Source: Granulicella cerasi (lineage in GTDB: Bacteria > Acidobacteriota > Terriglobia > Terriglobales > Acidobacteriaceae). Taken from it: a stretch of DNA of 64,000 bases. The DNA lies in assembly GCF_025685575.1 (NCBI RefSeq), contig NZ_JAGSYD010000006.1, forward strand, positions 124,001-188,000, given 5' to 3'. A program made the position numbers and the translations under genes. The notes below the pieces were generated by a model. The model searched no databases and was not told where the DNA came from. It worked only from the letters and a program-made list of their open reading frames with translations. Positions within the stretch are counted from its first letter, which is position 1; every line of letters begins with the position of its first letter. Of this stretch, positions 1 to 7,967 are shown in pieces.

Positions 1-156
1 TTTGAAGGCTGGAAGATCAAGGGCAACGCGGCCAAGGTCTTCTCGCGCGGCGAGATGGTGGTGGACAATCAAACGCAGCCGGGCAAGTTCCTCGGCGCGA
101 CGGGCCGTGGGCGCTTTGTGAAGCGCGAATGTAATGCCGGAGGATTTGCTGCTTGA
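1..156 (+). CDS. hydA: Dihydropyrimidinase/hydantoinase, C-terminal fragment
   Basis: The reading frame is open from the window edge and stops with TGA at 154-156. The last 51 residues are visible. They contain the C-terminal signature of cyclic amidohydrolases of the dihydropyrimidinase/D-hydantoinase family: FEGWKIKG, a VFSRGEMVV strand, and GRGRFVKR close to the end. The metal-binding and catalytic part lies outside the window. Family knowledge: these enzymes open dihydrouracil/dihydrothymine or hydantoin rings in the cytosol. The stop overlaps the start of the NCS1 permease by 4 bp, and an aminotransferase follows, so the context supports reductive pyrimidine or hydantoin catabolism. The exact substrate cannot be read from this fragment. 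Confidence 0.8.
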   Translation, partial: FEGWKIKGNAAKVFSRGEMVVDNQTQPGKFLGATGRGRFVKRECNAGGFAA

Positions 157-1601
157 TCGTATCCGACCCCGCAACGCCGCATCGCCGTGAAGGTTTCGAG
201 TCCGCACCGGACCCACGTCTGTACAACGACGATCTCGCGCCGACAGAGCCGATTCGTCGAACGTGGACGACGTACAACTACCTTGCGCTGTGGTTCTCCA
301 TGTCGATGGAGGTCACCACGTACATGCTGGCCAGCTCGCTGATCGCGGGCGGCATGAACTGGAAGCAGGCGGTACTGACGATCCTGCTGGGCAATGTGAT
401 CGTGCTGATTCCGATGTTGCTGAACGCACACGCGGGCGCGAAGTACGGCATACCTTTCCCCGTGTTTGTGCGTGCGAGCTTTGGGCCGATGGGCGCGAAT
501 ATTCCTGCGATTCTGCGCGCGATTGTAGCCTGCGGTTGGTTCGGCATTCAGTCGTGGATCGGAGGCCAAGCCATCGCGCAGATGGTGGCGGTGCTTGCGC
601 CATCGACGACGGGCTCGCCTGTGGTGACGTGGGTTTGCTTCCTCGGCTTCTGGGCGCTGAACATGTTCGTGATCTGGCGTGGCGTGGAATCGATCCGCTT
701 CCTGCAGAGCTTCTCAGCGCCGTTCATGCTCATCATGAGCGGGCTGCTGTTGTTCTTCATGCTGCATAAGGCCGGCGGCTTCGGGCCGATGCTCTCTGCG
801 CCGAGCCACTTCGCCACGCACAGCGCGTTCTGGCACTTCTTCTTCCCGTCCTTGACGGCGATGGTGGGTTATTGGGCAACGCTTTCGCTGAACATCCCCG
901 ACTTCACGCGCTATGCGAAGAACCAGGAATCGCAGCTCGTGGGGCAGGCGTTCGGTCTACCGGTGGCGATGGTGCTGTACTCGTTCATCGGCATCGCGTG
1001 CACGTCCGCATCGACCATAGTGTTTGGTCGACCAATCTGGAGCCCGGTTGAACTTCTTGGCGAATTCCATCAGCCGTTCCTTGCGTTCCTCGGTCTCGTC
1101 GCGCTCTTGATCGCGACGCTCAACGTGAACATCGGTGCGAATGTAGTAGGACCGTCGAACGATATCTCGAATCTTGCGCCGAGCGTGATCAGCTTCCGCA
1201 CCGGTGGCTTGATCACTGGCTTCCTCGGCCTTGCGATGATGCCGTGGAAGCTGATGGCAAGCTTCGGTTCGTATGTCTTTGGCTGGCTGGTGGGCTACTC
1301 GGGACTGCTTGGCCCGGTGGCAGGCATCATGGTTGCGGACTACTTCCTTGTGCGTGGCACGCAGCTCGATACGTATTCGCTCTATCGCCGCGGCGGCATG
1401 TACGAATACAGCAAGGGCATCAATCCTGCGGCGATGATTTCGCTCGTGGTGGGTGTCGCGGCTGCGCTCGTCGGGCGCGTGATGCCTTTAGTTTCGTTTC
1501 TCTATGACTATGCGTGGTTCGTCGGGTTCTTCCTCTCGGGCGCGCTTTACTTTGTGATGATGCTCGGTCACCGCGTGCGGCGATCGGCTGTTGTTTCGTA
1601 A
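153..1601 (+). CDS. NCS1-family nucleobase/hydantoin:cation symporter
   Basis: This 482-residue polytopic inner-membrane protein has about 12 hydrophobic segments and the family's usual length. The N-terminal stretch (NDDLAPT, then RTWTTYNY and a FSMSMEV helix) and the GANIPAILRA and NIPDFTRYAK motifs are typical of the cytosine/uracil/allantoin/hydantoin permease family (PucI/Mhp1-like). The chosen start is TTG 153, which overlaps the upstream stop (TTGA); a GGAGG at 139-143 sits at good spacing. It presumably imports the pyrimidine or hydantoin that the upstream hydantoinase opens. The aminotransferase gene begins 15 bp after its stop, so the three genes look co-transcribed. Substrate specificity within NCS1 cannot be told from sequence alone. 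Confidence 0.88.
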   Translation: MIVSDPATPHRREGFESAPDPRLYNDDLAPTEPIRRTWTTYNYLALWFSMSMEVTTYMLASSLIAGGMNWKQAVLTILLGNVIVLIPMLLNAHAGAKYGIPFPVFVRASFGPMGANIPAILRAIVACGWFGIQSWIGGQAIAQMVAVLAPSTTGSPVVTWVCFLGFWALNMFVIWRGVESIRFLQSFSAPFMLIMSGLLLFFMLHKAGGFGPMLSAPSHFATHSAFWHFFFPSLTAMVGYWATLSLNIPDFTRYAKNQESQLVGQAFGLPVAMVLYSFIGIACTSASTIVFGRPIWSPVELLGEFHQPFLAFLGLVALLIATLNVNIGANVVGPSNDISNLAPSVISFRTGGLITGFLGLAMMPWKLMASFGSYVFGWLVGYSGLLGPVAGIMVADYFLVRGTQLDTYSLYRRGGMYEYSKGINPAAMISLVVGVAAALVGRVMPLVSFLYDYAWFVGFFLSGALYFVMMLGHRVRRSAVVS

Positions 1602-1616
1602 CGAAAGGCAACTGCT

Positions 1617-3023
1617 ATGAGTTCAACTTCTTTGCCGTTTGGCAACCCGATGACTTCTGAAGAAGTCGTGCAGATCACCAAGGACACCAACTACGGCACC
1701 TGGCGCTACCAAAAGGGCTGGTCGCCGATGCATATCGTCGACGCCGAAGGCTGCTACCTGATCGACGCGAATGGCAAGCGCTACCTCGACTTCTCGTCGC
1801 AGCTGATGTGCTCGAACCTCGGCCACAAGAACCAGGTCGTCATCGACTCGATCAAAAAGCAAGCTGAGGATCTGGCCTATGCGATGCCGGGCTATGCAAC
1901 GAACGCGCGTGCTGAGCTGTCGAAGCTGCTGCTCGAAGTGCTGCCGAAGGGCATCAACAAGTTCTTCTTCACCACGAGCGGAACGGACGCCAATGAAGCG
2001 GCGTTCAAGATCGCTCGCATGTACACGGGCAAGACGAAGATCATCTCGCGCTACCGTTCGTACCACGGCTCAACCTCCAGCTCGATTGCAGCAACGGGCG
2101 ATCCGCGCCGTTGGCCGATGGAACCACGTGGCAAGGCGCAGGGCGTGATCTTTGCGCCGGAAGCGCATTGCTACAAGTGCCCGCTGAAGCACTCGTACCC
2201 GGATTGCGGTCTTGCGTGTGCTGACTACATCGAGCATATGATCCGCAACGAGAGCGATGTCGCTGCGGTATTGGTGGAGCCAATCGTCGGTACAAACGGC
2301 GTGATCGTTCCGCCGAAGGGCTACATGCAGAAGCTGCGCAAGATCTGCGACGAGAACGGCGTGTTGCTGATCGCTGACGAAGTGATGGCGGGCTGGGGCC
2401 GCACGGGTGAGTGGTTTGCCATGGACCTGTGGGGTGTAACGCCGGACATTCTCACGACCGCGAAGGGCATTACGAGCGCGTATGTGCCGCTCGGCCTTTG
2501 CGCGACGAGTGAGAAGATTGGCGACTTCTTCCAGGACAACTACTTCGCGCACGGCCACACGTATGAAGCGCATCCGATGACGCTGCTGCCGGCGGTGGCG
2601 ACGATCAACGAGATGAAGCGTCTGAAGCTGGTTGAGCGTGCGAAGGAGTTGGAGCCGTTTGTGCACGAGAAGCTCGTCGCGCTGAAGGCGAAGCATCCGT
2701 CGATCGGTGAGATTCGTGGTCATGGATTGTTCTGGGCGGTCGATCTGGTGAAGAACCAGAAGACGAAGGAACCGTTCAACACCTACGCGGACAAGATCTC
2801 GGGCAAGGCGTTGCTGGTCGATCAGATCGCGGGTAAGTGCCTCGCCGAAGGTATGACGATTCAGGCGTGGGTATCGCACTTCGTGATCGCTCCGCCGCTT
2901 ATCGTGACGAAGGAAGAGATCGAGTGGGGCATCAACCTGTTGGACAAGTGGCTGCATCTGGCGGATGAGCAGTGCATGCCGACGGAGGAGCCCGCATCGA
3001 CCTCCGTAACCTCGGACGCGTAG
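1617..3023 (+). CDS. Class III (omega) aminotransferase, probably beta-alanine/amino acid:pyruvate type
   Basis: This 468-residue PLP-dependent fold-type I aminotransferase has the class III signatures. TSGTDANEAA (near residue 120) is the phosphate-binding loop, ADEVMAGWGR carries the Asp (D254) that binds the PLP pyridine nitrogen, and TTAKGITSA supplies the Schiff-base lysine (K283). A GAAAGG lies 9 bp before ATG 1617. Family members move amino groups from beta-alanine, taurine, GABA or similar omega-amines to pyruvate or 2-oxoglutarate. Placed after a hydantoinase and a nucleobase permease, a role on beta-alanine or 3-aminoisobutyrate from pyrimidine breakdown is the most likely inference. 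A strong terminator follows, so this is the last gene of the operon. A Cys-rich patch (CYKCPLKHSYPDCGLAC, near 185-201) is unusual for the general family. Confidence 0.88.
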   Translation: MSSTSLPFGNPMTSEEVVQITKDTNYGTWRYQKGWSPMHIVDAEGCYLIDANGKRYLDFSSQLMCSNLGHKNQVVIDSIKKQAEDLAYAMPGYATNARAELSKLLLEVLPKGINKFFFTTSGTDANEAAFKIARMYTGKTKIISRYRSYHGSTSSSIAATGDPRRWPMEPRGKAQGVIFAPEAHCYKCPLKHSYPDCGLACADYIEHMIRNESDVAAVLVEPIVGTNGVIVPPKGYMQKLRKICDENGVLLIADEVMAGWGRTGEWFAMDLWGVTPDILTTAKGITSAYVPLGLCATSEKIGDFFQDNYFAHGHTYEAHPMTLLPAVATINEMKRLKLVERAKELEPFVHEKLVALKAKHPSIGEIRGHGLFWAVDLVKNQKTKEPFNTYADKISGKALLVDQIAGKCLAEGMTIQAWVSHFVIAPPLIVTKEEIEWGINLLDKWLHLADEQCMPTEEPASTSVTSDA

Positions 3024-3035
3024 TCTGACACCCGT

Positions 3036-3076
3036 AAACAACAAGGCCCGCCGCGTTTTGGCGGGCCTTGTTGTTT
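3036..3076 (+). terminator. Rho-independent-type terminator after the aminotransferase
   Basis: There is a perfect 17-bp inverted repeat (arms 3036-3052 and 3060-3076) with a 7-nt loop. The core is GC-rich (GGCCCGCC/GGCGGGCC) and is flanked by A-rich and T-rich ends, so the 3' arm ends in TTGTTGTTT. It lies just after the aminotransferase stop and closes the catabolic operon. Confidence 0.9.
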
Positions 3077-3157
3077 GCGCACGATGGAGTGCTTCACGGT
3101 CTCGTAACTTTGCCGCGTTACGCTTAGGTGAAATTCGATTCTCGCTGATGGGCGAAG

Positions 3158-5698
3158 GTGATTGCGGTGCAGACAAGGCGTGATTTTCTGAAGAAGGCCA
3201 GCATGCTGGCAGGTGCAACGGGCTTCGCAGCAGGTGTGCCGCTGGCGGTGCAGAAGGCTTTCGCGATTGCGCCTGATCCGGGCACCACATGGAAAGCCGC
3301 CGAGCACGTCGTCATCCTCATGCAGGAGAATCGCTCGTTCGATCACGCGCTGGGGACGCTGCAGGGCGTGCGTGGATTCAACGATCCGCGCGCAACGCGC
3401 CAGGCAAATGGGCAGTCCGTGTTTCTGCAGACAAGCCTGACGGGCGAGACGTACATGCCCTGGCGGCTCGATATCAAGGACACGAAGATCACGTGGATGG
3501 GATCGATCCCGCACTCGCGCAACAGCCAGGTGGATGCGTGGAACCACGGTCATCACAATGCGTGGATCGATGCAAAGCGTTCGAGCAACGCTGACTACCG
3601 TGACGTGCCGATCACGATGGGGCACTACACGCGTGAGGACATTCCTTTCTACTACGCCCTGGCCGATGCGTTCACCGTTTGCGATCAGCACTACTGCGGG
3701 GCCATGACAAGCACGACGCCGAACCGTTCGCTGCTGTGGACCGGTACGGTGCGCGATGAGCAGAAGGCGACCTCGGCGGTGTACATGCGTAACCCCGAGT
3801 TCAGCAGCGGACACCTGAAGTGGAAGACATTTCCTGAGCGCCTCACCGAGGCAGGGGTGAACTGGAACTGCTATCAGAATGAGATCAACGTGGCCACCTT
3901 TGAAGAGGGCGGCCATGACTGGCTCGGTAACGTCGGCAACGTGCTCGAGCACTTCGCCGCGTACAACGTGAACCTGTCGAACGCGAGCACGAAGAAGCTG
4001 CAGAAGAATATCGCTGACACTCAGCAGGAGATCGCCGCGCTGCAGCAGAAGAATGTCGACCCCACGATGAAGGACGATCTAAAGGCCGAGATCGAGCAGA
4101 AGCAGGCGCATCTCCAGGCCCTGCAAGCTCTCTTGGAGCATGGAGGATCGCTGTCGAATCTCTCGGCGACCGAGCAGGAACTTCACATGCGCGCGTTCAC
4201 AACGAACGCAGGCGATGAGCACTATCACTCGCTGGAGACGCTTCACTTCGAGGACGGCGATCGCAAGATCAAGATGGATGTACCGAAGGGAGACGTACTC
4301 TATCAGTTCCGCAAGGACGTGAATGAAGGCACTCTGCCGATGGTCTCGTGGCTCGTGCCGCCGGGCAAGTTCAGCGATCATCCTTCTCACCCCTGGTATG
4401 GCGCGTGGTTCTTGTCGGAGGCGGTGGACATCCTCACGAAGAACCCCGAGGTGTGGAAGAAGACGATCTTCATCCTGCTCTATGACGAGAATGACGGATA
4501 CTTCGACCATGCTCCTTCCTTTACCGCTGCCGAACCGGGCAATCGCGGAACGGGGCGCGCATCGGAAGGCATCGATACAGCGCTGGAGTACACGTATCAC
4601 ACGGACGAGATCGCGCAGGGGGTGAAGCCGAAGGACGCCCGCAGTGGGCCGATCGGGCTTGGCTTCCGCGTGCCGATGATCGTGGCTTCGCCTTGGAGCC
4701 GCGGTGGTTGGGTGAACTCTGAGGTTTGCGATACGACGTCGGTGATCCAGTTCCTTGAGGCATTTGTCGAAGCGAAGACGGGCAAGACGGTGAAGGAGAC
4801 GAATGTCAGTGAGTATCGCCGCGCGATCTGCGGTGATCTGACCTCGGTCTTCCGTCCGGCGGACCACTCAGTGGCGCAGCTCCCATTCCTCGATCGCGAC
4901 AAGTTTGTTGAAGGCATCGAGAAGGCGCGTTATAAGGAGATTCCGTCGAACTTCCAGAAGCTCACTGCAGAGCAGATGGCTGCGTACAACGCCGATCGAC
5001 ACAAGATGCCCGGAGCGGCCGCGCAGGAGAAGGGAATCCGCAACGCATGCGCGCTGCCGTATGAGATGTATTGCGAAGGCTCAATCAACGCGGAGCATAA
5101 GGTGTTCTCGGTGGCGATGCGAGCAGGAAACACGCAGCATGGAGCGAGAAGCGCAGGTGTGCCGTTCAACGTTTATCTGCGCAATACGAGCATGAACAGC
5201 GGTGTGGCGGCGCATGGTGACAAGAACCAGAATATGTTCGTTGCGTCCTACGCTGTGCGCGCTGGCGATACGCTGCGGGAGAACTATCCGCTGAAGGCGT
5301 TCAAGGACGGTCGATATGAGATCGACGTGCACGGCCCGAATGGTTTTTATCGCAGCTTCCGCGGGAACGTCGCGGAGGTGTCACCGATGTCGGTCGCTTG
5401 TGCGTATGAAAATGCCACCGGCCTGACGGGGAACGTTCATGCGAAGGTGAAGAACACCTCGACGAAGCCTGTGACGGTTACGGTCGTGGATCATTCCTAT
5501 GGCCAGGGCACGCAGAGTAAGCAGATCGATGTCGGTCAGTCGGCTACCTTGACGATCACGTCGTCCAAGTCGCATGGCTGGTACGACTTCACCGTGAAGT
5601 CGGTGGACTCGGAGATGGCCGTTCACTATGCGGGGCACGTCGATACGGGCAAAAGCAGCTTCACCGATCCCTTGATGGGTGGCATGGTCGAAGTGTAG
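3158..5698 (+). CDS. Phosphocholine-type phospholipase C, Tat-exported
   Basis: This 846-residue protein begins with a twin-arginine signal (TRRDFLKKA, then a hydrophobic stretch ending before AIAPDPG). The mature part opens with the phosphoesterase/acid-phosphatase fold (PF04185-like). It shows the family signature QENRSFDH near residue 57, later LLYDENDGYFDH, and the C-terminal beta domains usual in bacterial PLC-N/PLC-H. It should hydrolyse phosphatidylcholine, sphingomyelin or related lipids outside the cytoplasm. Members are usually about 700 residues; the extra length is largely a coiled-coil-like insertion at about 274-330 (KLQKNIADTQQEIAALQQK onward). GTG 3158 is used, but GTG 3167 would also leave an intact Tat motif. 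Its stop abuts the stop of the convergent DUF218 gene with no base between. Confidence 0.9.
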   Translation: MIAVQTRRDFLKKASMLAGATGFAAGVPLAVQKAFAIAPDPGTTWKAAEHVVILMQENRSFDHALGTLQGVRGFNDPRATRQANGQSVFLQTSLTGETYMPWRLDIKDTKITWMGSIPHSRNSQVDAWNHGHHNAWIDAKRSSNADYRDVPITMGHYTREDIPFYYALADAFTVCDQHYCGAMTSTTPNRSLLWTGTVRDEQKATSAVYMRNPEFSSGHLKWKTFPERLTEAGVNWNCYQNEINVATFEEGGHDWLGNVGNVLEHFAAYNVNLSNASTKKLQKNIADTQQEIAALQQKNVDPTMKDDLKAEIEQKQAHLQALQALLEHGGSLSNLSATEQELHMRAFTTNAGDEHYHSLETLHFEDGDRKIKMDVPKGDVLYQFRKDVNEGTLPMVSWLVPPGKFSDHPSHPWYGAWFLSEAVDILTKNPEVWKKTIFILLYDENDGYFDHAPSFTAAEPGNRGTGRASEGIDTALEYTYHTDEIAQGVKPKDARSGPIGLGFRVPMIVASPWSRGGWVNSEVCDTTSVIQFLEAFVEAKTGKTVKETNVSEYRRAICGDLTSVFRPADHSVAQLPFLDRDKFVEGIEKARYKEIPSNFQKLTAEQMAAYNADRHKMPGAAAQEKGIRNACALPYEMYCEGSINAEHKVFSVAMRAGNTQHGARSAGVPFNVYLRNTSMNSGVAAHGDKNQNMFVASYAVRAGDTLRENYPLKAFKDGRYEIDVHGPNGFYRSFRGNVAEVSPMSVACAYENATGLTGNVHAKVKNTSTKPVTVTVVDHSYGQGTQSKQIDVGQSATLTITSSKSHGWYDFTVKSVDSEMAVHYAGHVDTGKSSFTDPLMGGMVEV

Positions 5699-6373
5699 CT
5701 AGTTGAGCTTGCCTTCGAGCCAGCGGTGCATCCAGCTCACATGCAGGTTGGTGCGCAGGAAGGTATAGCTGAGCATCTCGTGCCACATGCGCTGCGCGGA
5801 GTCGATGGTGTCGATGCGGCCCACGGTGGCTCGCGGCGAGGTGTAGACCTTCAGACCTGCGCGACGGCATAGCAGCGCGATGCGAAAGAGATGCGTGCCG
5901 TCGGAGACGACGACGATGCTGTTGAAGTGGTTCTTGTGCGCGATGTCGGCGAGCAACTGCACCTGCTGCTCGGTGTCGATGGAGCGCGTCTCCGGGATGA
6001 TGTGGTCGTAGGGGATGCCGTTCGCGAGCAGATAATCGCGACCGACGCCGCCCTCGGTCTTGCCGGAGTCTTTGTCCTGGCCGCCGCCGAGGGTGATGAC
6101 GTAAGGCGCGATGTTCTTGTTGTAGAGCAGTACGGCTTTATCGAGGCGCGCGTGCAGCACGGGTGAGGGCCGGCCGCCATACTCCGCCGCCCCGAAGACA
6201 GCGATCGCGTCGGCCTGTTGCGCGTTGTCGATCTGTGCGGTGTCGTTGATCTGCCCGTAGAGCCAGAGGAACCAGCCGACGATTCCGAGCAACACGAGCA
6301 CAAGCACGCTCACGAAGAATCGCTTCGCGGCGTTGCCTTGCTTGCGGCCTGAGTTGGATCGTCGTGTGCTCAT
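5699..6373 (-). CDS. DUF218 (SanA/YdcF-like) membrane protein
   Basis: This 224-residue protein has an N-terminal basic segment, one membrane helix (about 19-40) and a DUF218 domain. Recognisable pieces are ADAIAVFGAAEYGGRPSPVL, then VITLGGGQ, ETRSIDTEQQ and VVVSDGTHLFRI, the usual order in SanA/YdcF-like proteins. The domain most likely faces the periplasm. SanA and ElyC homologues are linked to envelope integrity or peptidoglycan-precursor handling, but the reaction is not established, so no specific function is assigned. It converges with the phospholipase gene, stop against stop. The translated region ends at CTA (5699-5701 on the plus strand). Confidence 0.85.
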   Translation of the reverse strand: MSTRRSNSGRKQGNAAKRFFVSVLVLVLLGIVGWFLWLYGQINDTAQIDNAQQADAIAVFGAAEYGGRPSPVLHARLDKAVLLYNKNIAPYVITLGGGQDKDSGKTEGGVGRDYLLANGIPYDHIIPETRSIDTEQQVQLLADIAHKNHFNSIVVVSDGTHLFRIALLCRRAGLKVYTSPRATVGRIDTIDSAQRMWHEMLSYTFLRTNLHVSWMHRWLEGKLN

Positions 6374-6470
6374 CTTCAGCTAAAAGTTGGATGCGGCAGC
6401 AGGCGGCGTCGCTGCGAAAATGCTTGCCCTTCACCGCGATACGGGCGGCGTGTGTTGTTCAATAGCCTGT

Positions 6471-7112
6471 TTACTGCAGCGCCAGAGCGATTTCATGCGT
6501 GGGGATAGCACCCTCACGCAGGATCATCCAGGAGTTGCCGCCGCCGGAGAGATCGACGATCGTCGTGGGCAGCGTCCGTACGGTCTGGCCGCCATCAACA
6601 ATCATCGGAATCAGATCGCCGAACTGCTCGAGCACGCAATTCGCCGAGGTGCATTCCGGCAGACCTGCAAGGTTCGCCGACGTCGCAGTGATCGGCACGC
6701 CGAGCCTGGAGACGATCGCGCGGCAGATCGGGGCTTCCGGGACGCGGATCGCGACGTTGCCGGTGTTCGCGGTAACGCGCAGGGGCAGCTTCGATCCCGC
6801 ACGAACAACGAGCGTCAACGGACCGGGCCAGAAGCGTTCCGCGAGGCGATCGAACGCCCCATCGAGGTTGCGCGCAAGCTCGTAGCTTTGCGAGGTTTCT
6901 GAGAGCAACAGAGAGAGCGGCTTGTGGCGAGCACGCGTTTTGAGTTCGTAAATGCGGTCCACCGCGCGAAGGTTCACAGGGTCTACGGCGAGGCCGTAAA
7001 ACGTGTCGGTGGGGACGGCAGCAACGCCGCCTCTTTGCAGCGTTTCGACAACATGCGCCACGAGGTGTGACTCGGGCTCTTCACGGTCCATGCGGAGAAC
7101 TTCGGCGGTCAA
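6471..7112 (-). CDS. tsaC: L-threonylcarbamoyladenylate synthase (TsaC/Sua5/YrdC family)
   Basis: This 213-residue cytosolic enzyme makes threonylcarbamoyl-AMP from threonine, bicarbonate and ATP for the t6A37 modification of ANN-decoding tRNAs. The YrdC-domain motifs are clear: VPTDTFYGLA, then a KTRARHKPLSLLL lysine/arginine loop, the WPGPLTLV motif, VAIRVPEAP and PITATSANLAG. The start chosen is TTG at 7112, preceded by AGAGGGA at suitable spacing. The encoded TAEVLRMD N-terminus matches where family members begin. The frame stays open upstream to 7148, so a longer form cannot be excluded. The gene lacks the C-terminal Sua5 domain. It is divergent from the SpoU methyltransferase gene, with about 70 bp between starts. 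Confidence 0.9.
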   Translation of the reverse strand: MTAEVLRMDREEPESHLVAHVVETLQRGGVAAVPTDTFYGLAVDPVNLRAVDRIYELKTRARHKPLSLLLSETSQSYELARNLDGAFDRLAERFWPGPLTLVVRAGSKLPLRVTANTGNVAIRVPEAPICRAIVSRLGVPITATSANLAGLPECTSANCVLEQFGDLIPMIVDGGQTVRTLPTTIVDLSGGGNSWMILREGAIPTHEIALALQ

Positions 7113-7184
7113 GTGTGCTGTCCCTCTTTGCCTAGAAGGGTATCGCATTTACCTGTTGGTGGTGGCGCGTAAACTTGGAAGCGT

Positions 7185-7967
7185 ATGCAATGGGCAGCGC
7201 ACATTACGAGTCGCACCAACAGCCGGGTGAAAGCCCTGCGTGCAGCATTTGAAGGCAAGGCTTCGAAGCCCGGCGAGTTCGTCGGGCTGGAGGGCGAACA
7301 CCTGCTGTCGGAGGCACACCGCTCCGGCATCGCGCTGGAAACAGTCTTCGTCCGCGAAGGCAGCGAACATCTGCTGGAGCGTCCTGCGCTCGCAGAGTTG
7401 CAGCCGACGGAGTGGGTGCTGCTCTCTCGCGAGGTCTTCGCAGGTGCCGTAGAGACGCACTCTCCGCAGGGCATCGCGGCGACGATGCAGATTCCGTTGC
7501 CATCGAACGACGGCGATGTGGCGTTGATCGTCGAAGACCTGCAGGACCCCGGGAACCTGGGTACGTTGCTGCGCTCTGTCGACGCTTTTGGTGGAGGTCG
7601 CGTGCTGGCTACCCTGGCGACCGTCAATCCGTGGAGCCCCAAGGTGATTCGATCGTCGGCAGGCAGCGTCTTCCGCATTCCCATGGAGCGGATGATCCTG
7701 CCCGAGATTCGCAAGCGCGTAGAGCGTGAAGGCGTGCAGGCATTCGCGGCAGTGGCACAGAGCGAGCGCGCGCAGTCGGTACTCGAGACGAAGTGGATAA
7801 AGCCGGTGGCGATCATGATCGGCAACGAAGGAGCAGGGCTTTCGAGCGAAGCGCTGTCGATGGCGACGGGACGTGTATGGATTCCATGCGCGGTGGAGAG
7901 CCTGAACGCCGGGGTGGCTGGATCGGTGCTTCTCTATGAGGCGATGCGCCAGCGGGGAGCGCTGTAA
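7185..7967 (+). CDS. SpoU/TrmH-family RNA 2'-O-ribose methyltransferase
   Basis: This 260-residue protein has an N-terminal substrate-binding domain (about 1-100, starting HITSRTNSRVKALRAA) and a C-terminal SPOUT knot. The three SpoU motifs are visible: EDLQDPGNLGTLLRSVDAFG (motif 1), IMIGNEGAGLS (motif 2) and IPCAVESLNAGVAGSVLLYE (motif 3). Members transfer a methyl group from SAM to a ribose 2'-OH of rRNA or tRNA. The layout resembles RlmB/TsnR-type 23S rRNA enzymes, but the target nucleotide cannot be assigned. The stop overlaps the rarA start by one base (TAATG), which implies translational coupling. Confidence 0.9.
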   Translation: MQWAAHITSRTNSRVKALRAAFEGKASKPGEFVGLEGEHLLSEAHRSGIALETVFVREGSEHLLERPALAELQPTEWVLLSREVFAGAVETHSPQGIAATMQIPLPSNDGDVALIVEDLQDPGNLGTLLRSVDAFGGGRVLATLATVNPWSPKVIRSSAGSVFRIPMERMILPEIRKRVEREGVQAFAAVAQSERAQSVLETKWIKPVAIMIGNEGAGLSSEALSMATGRVWIPCAVESLNAGVAGSVLLYEAMRQRGAL

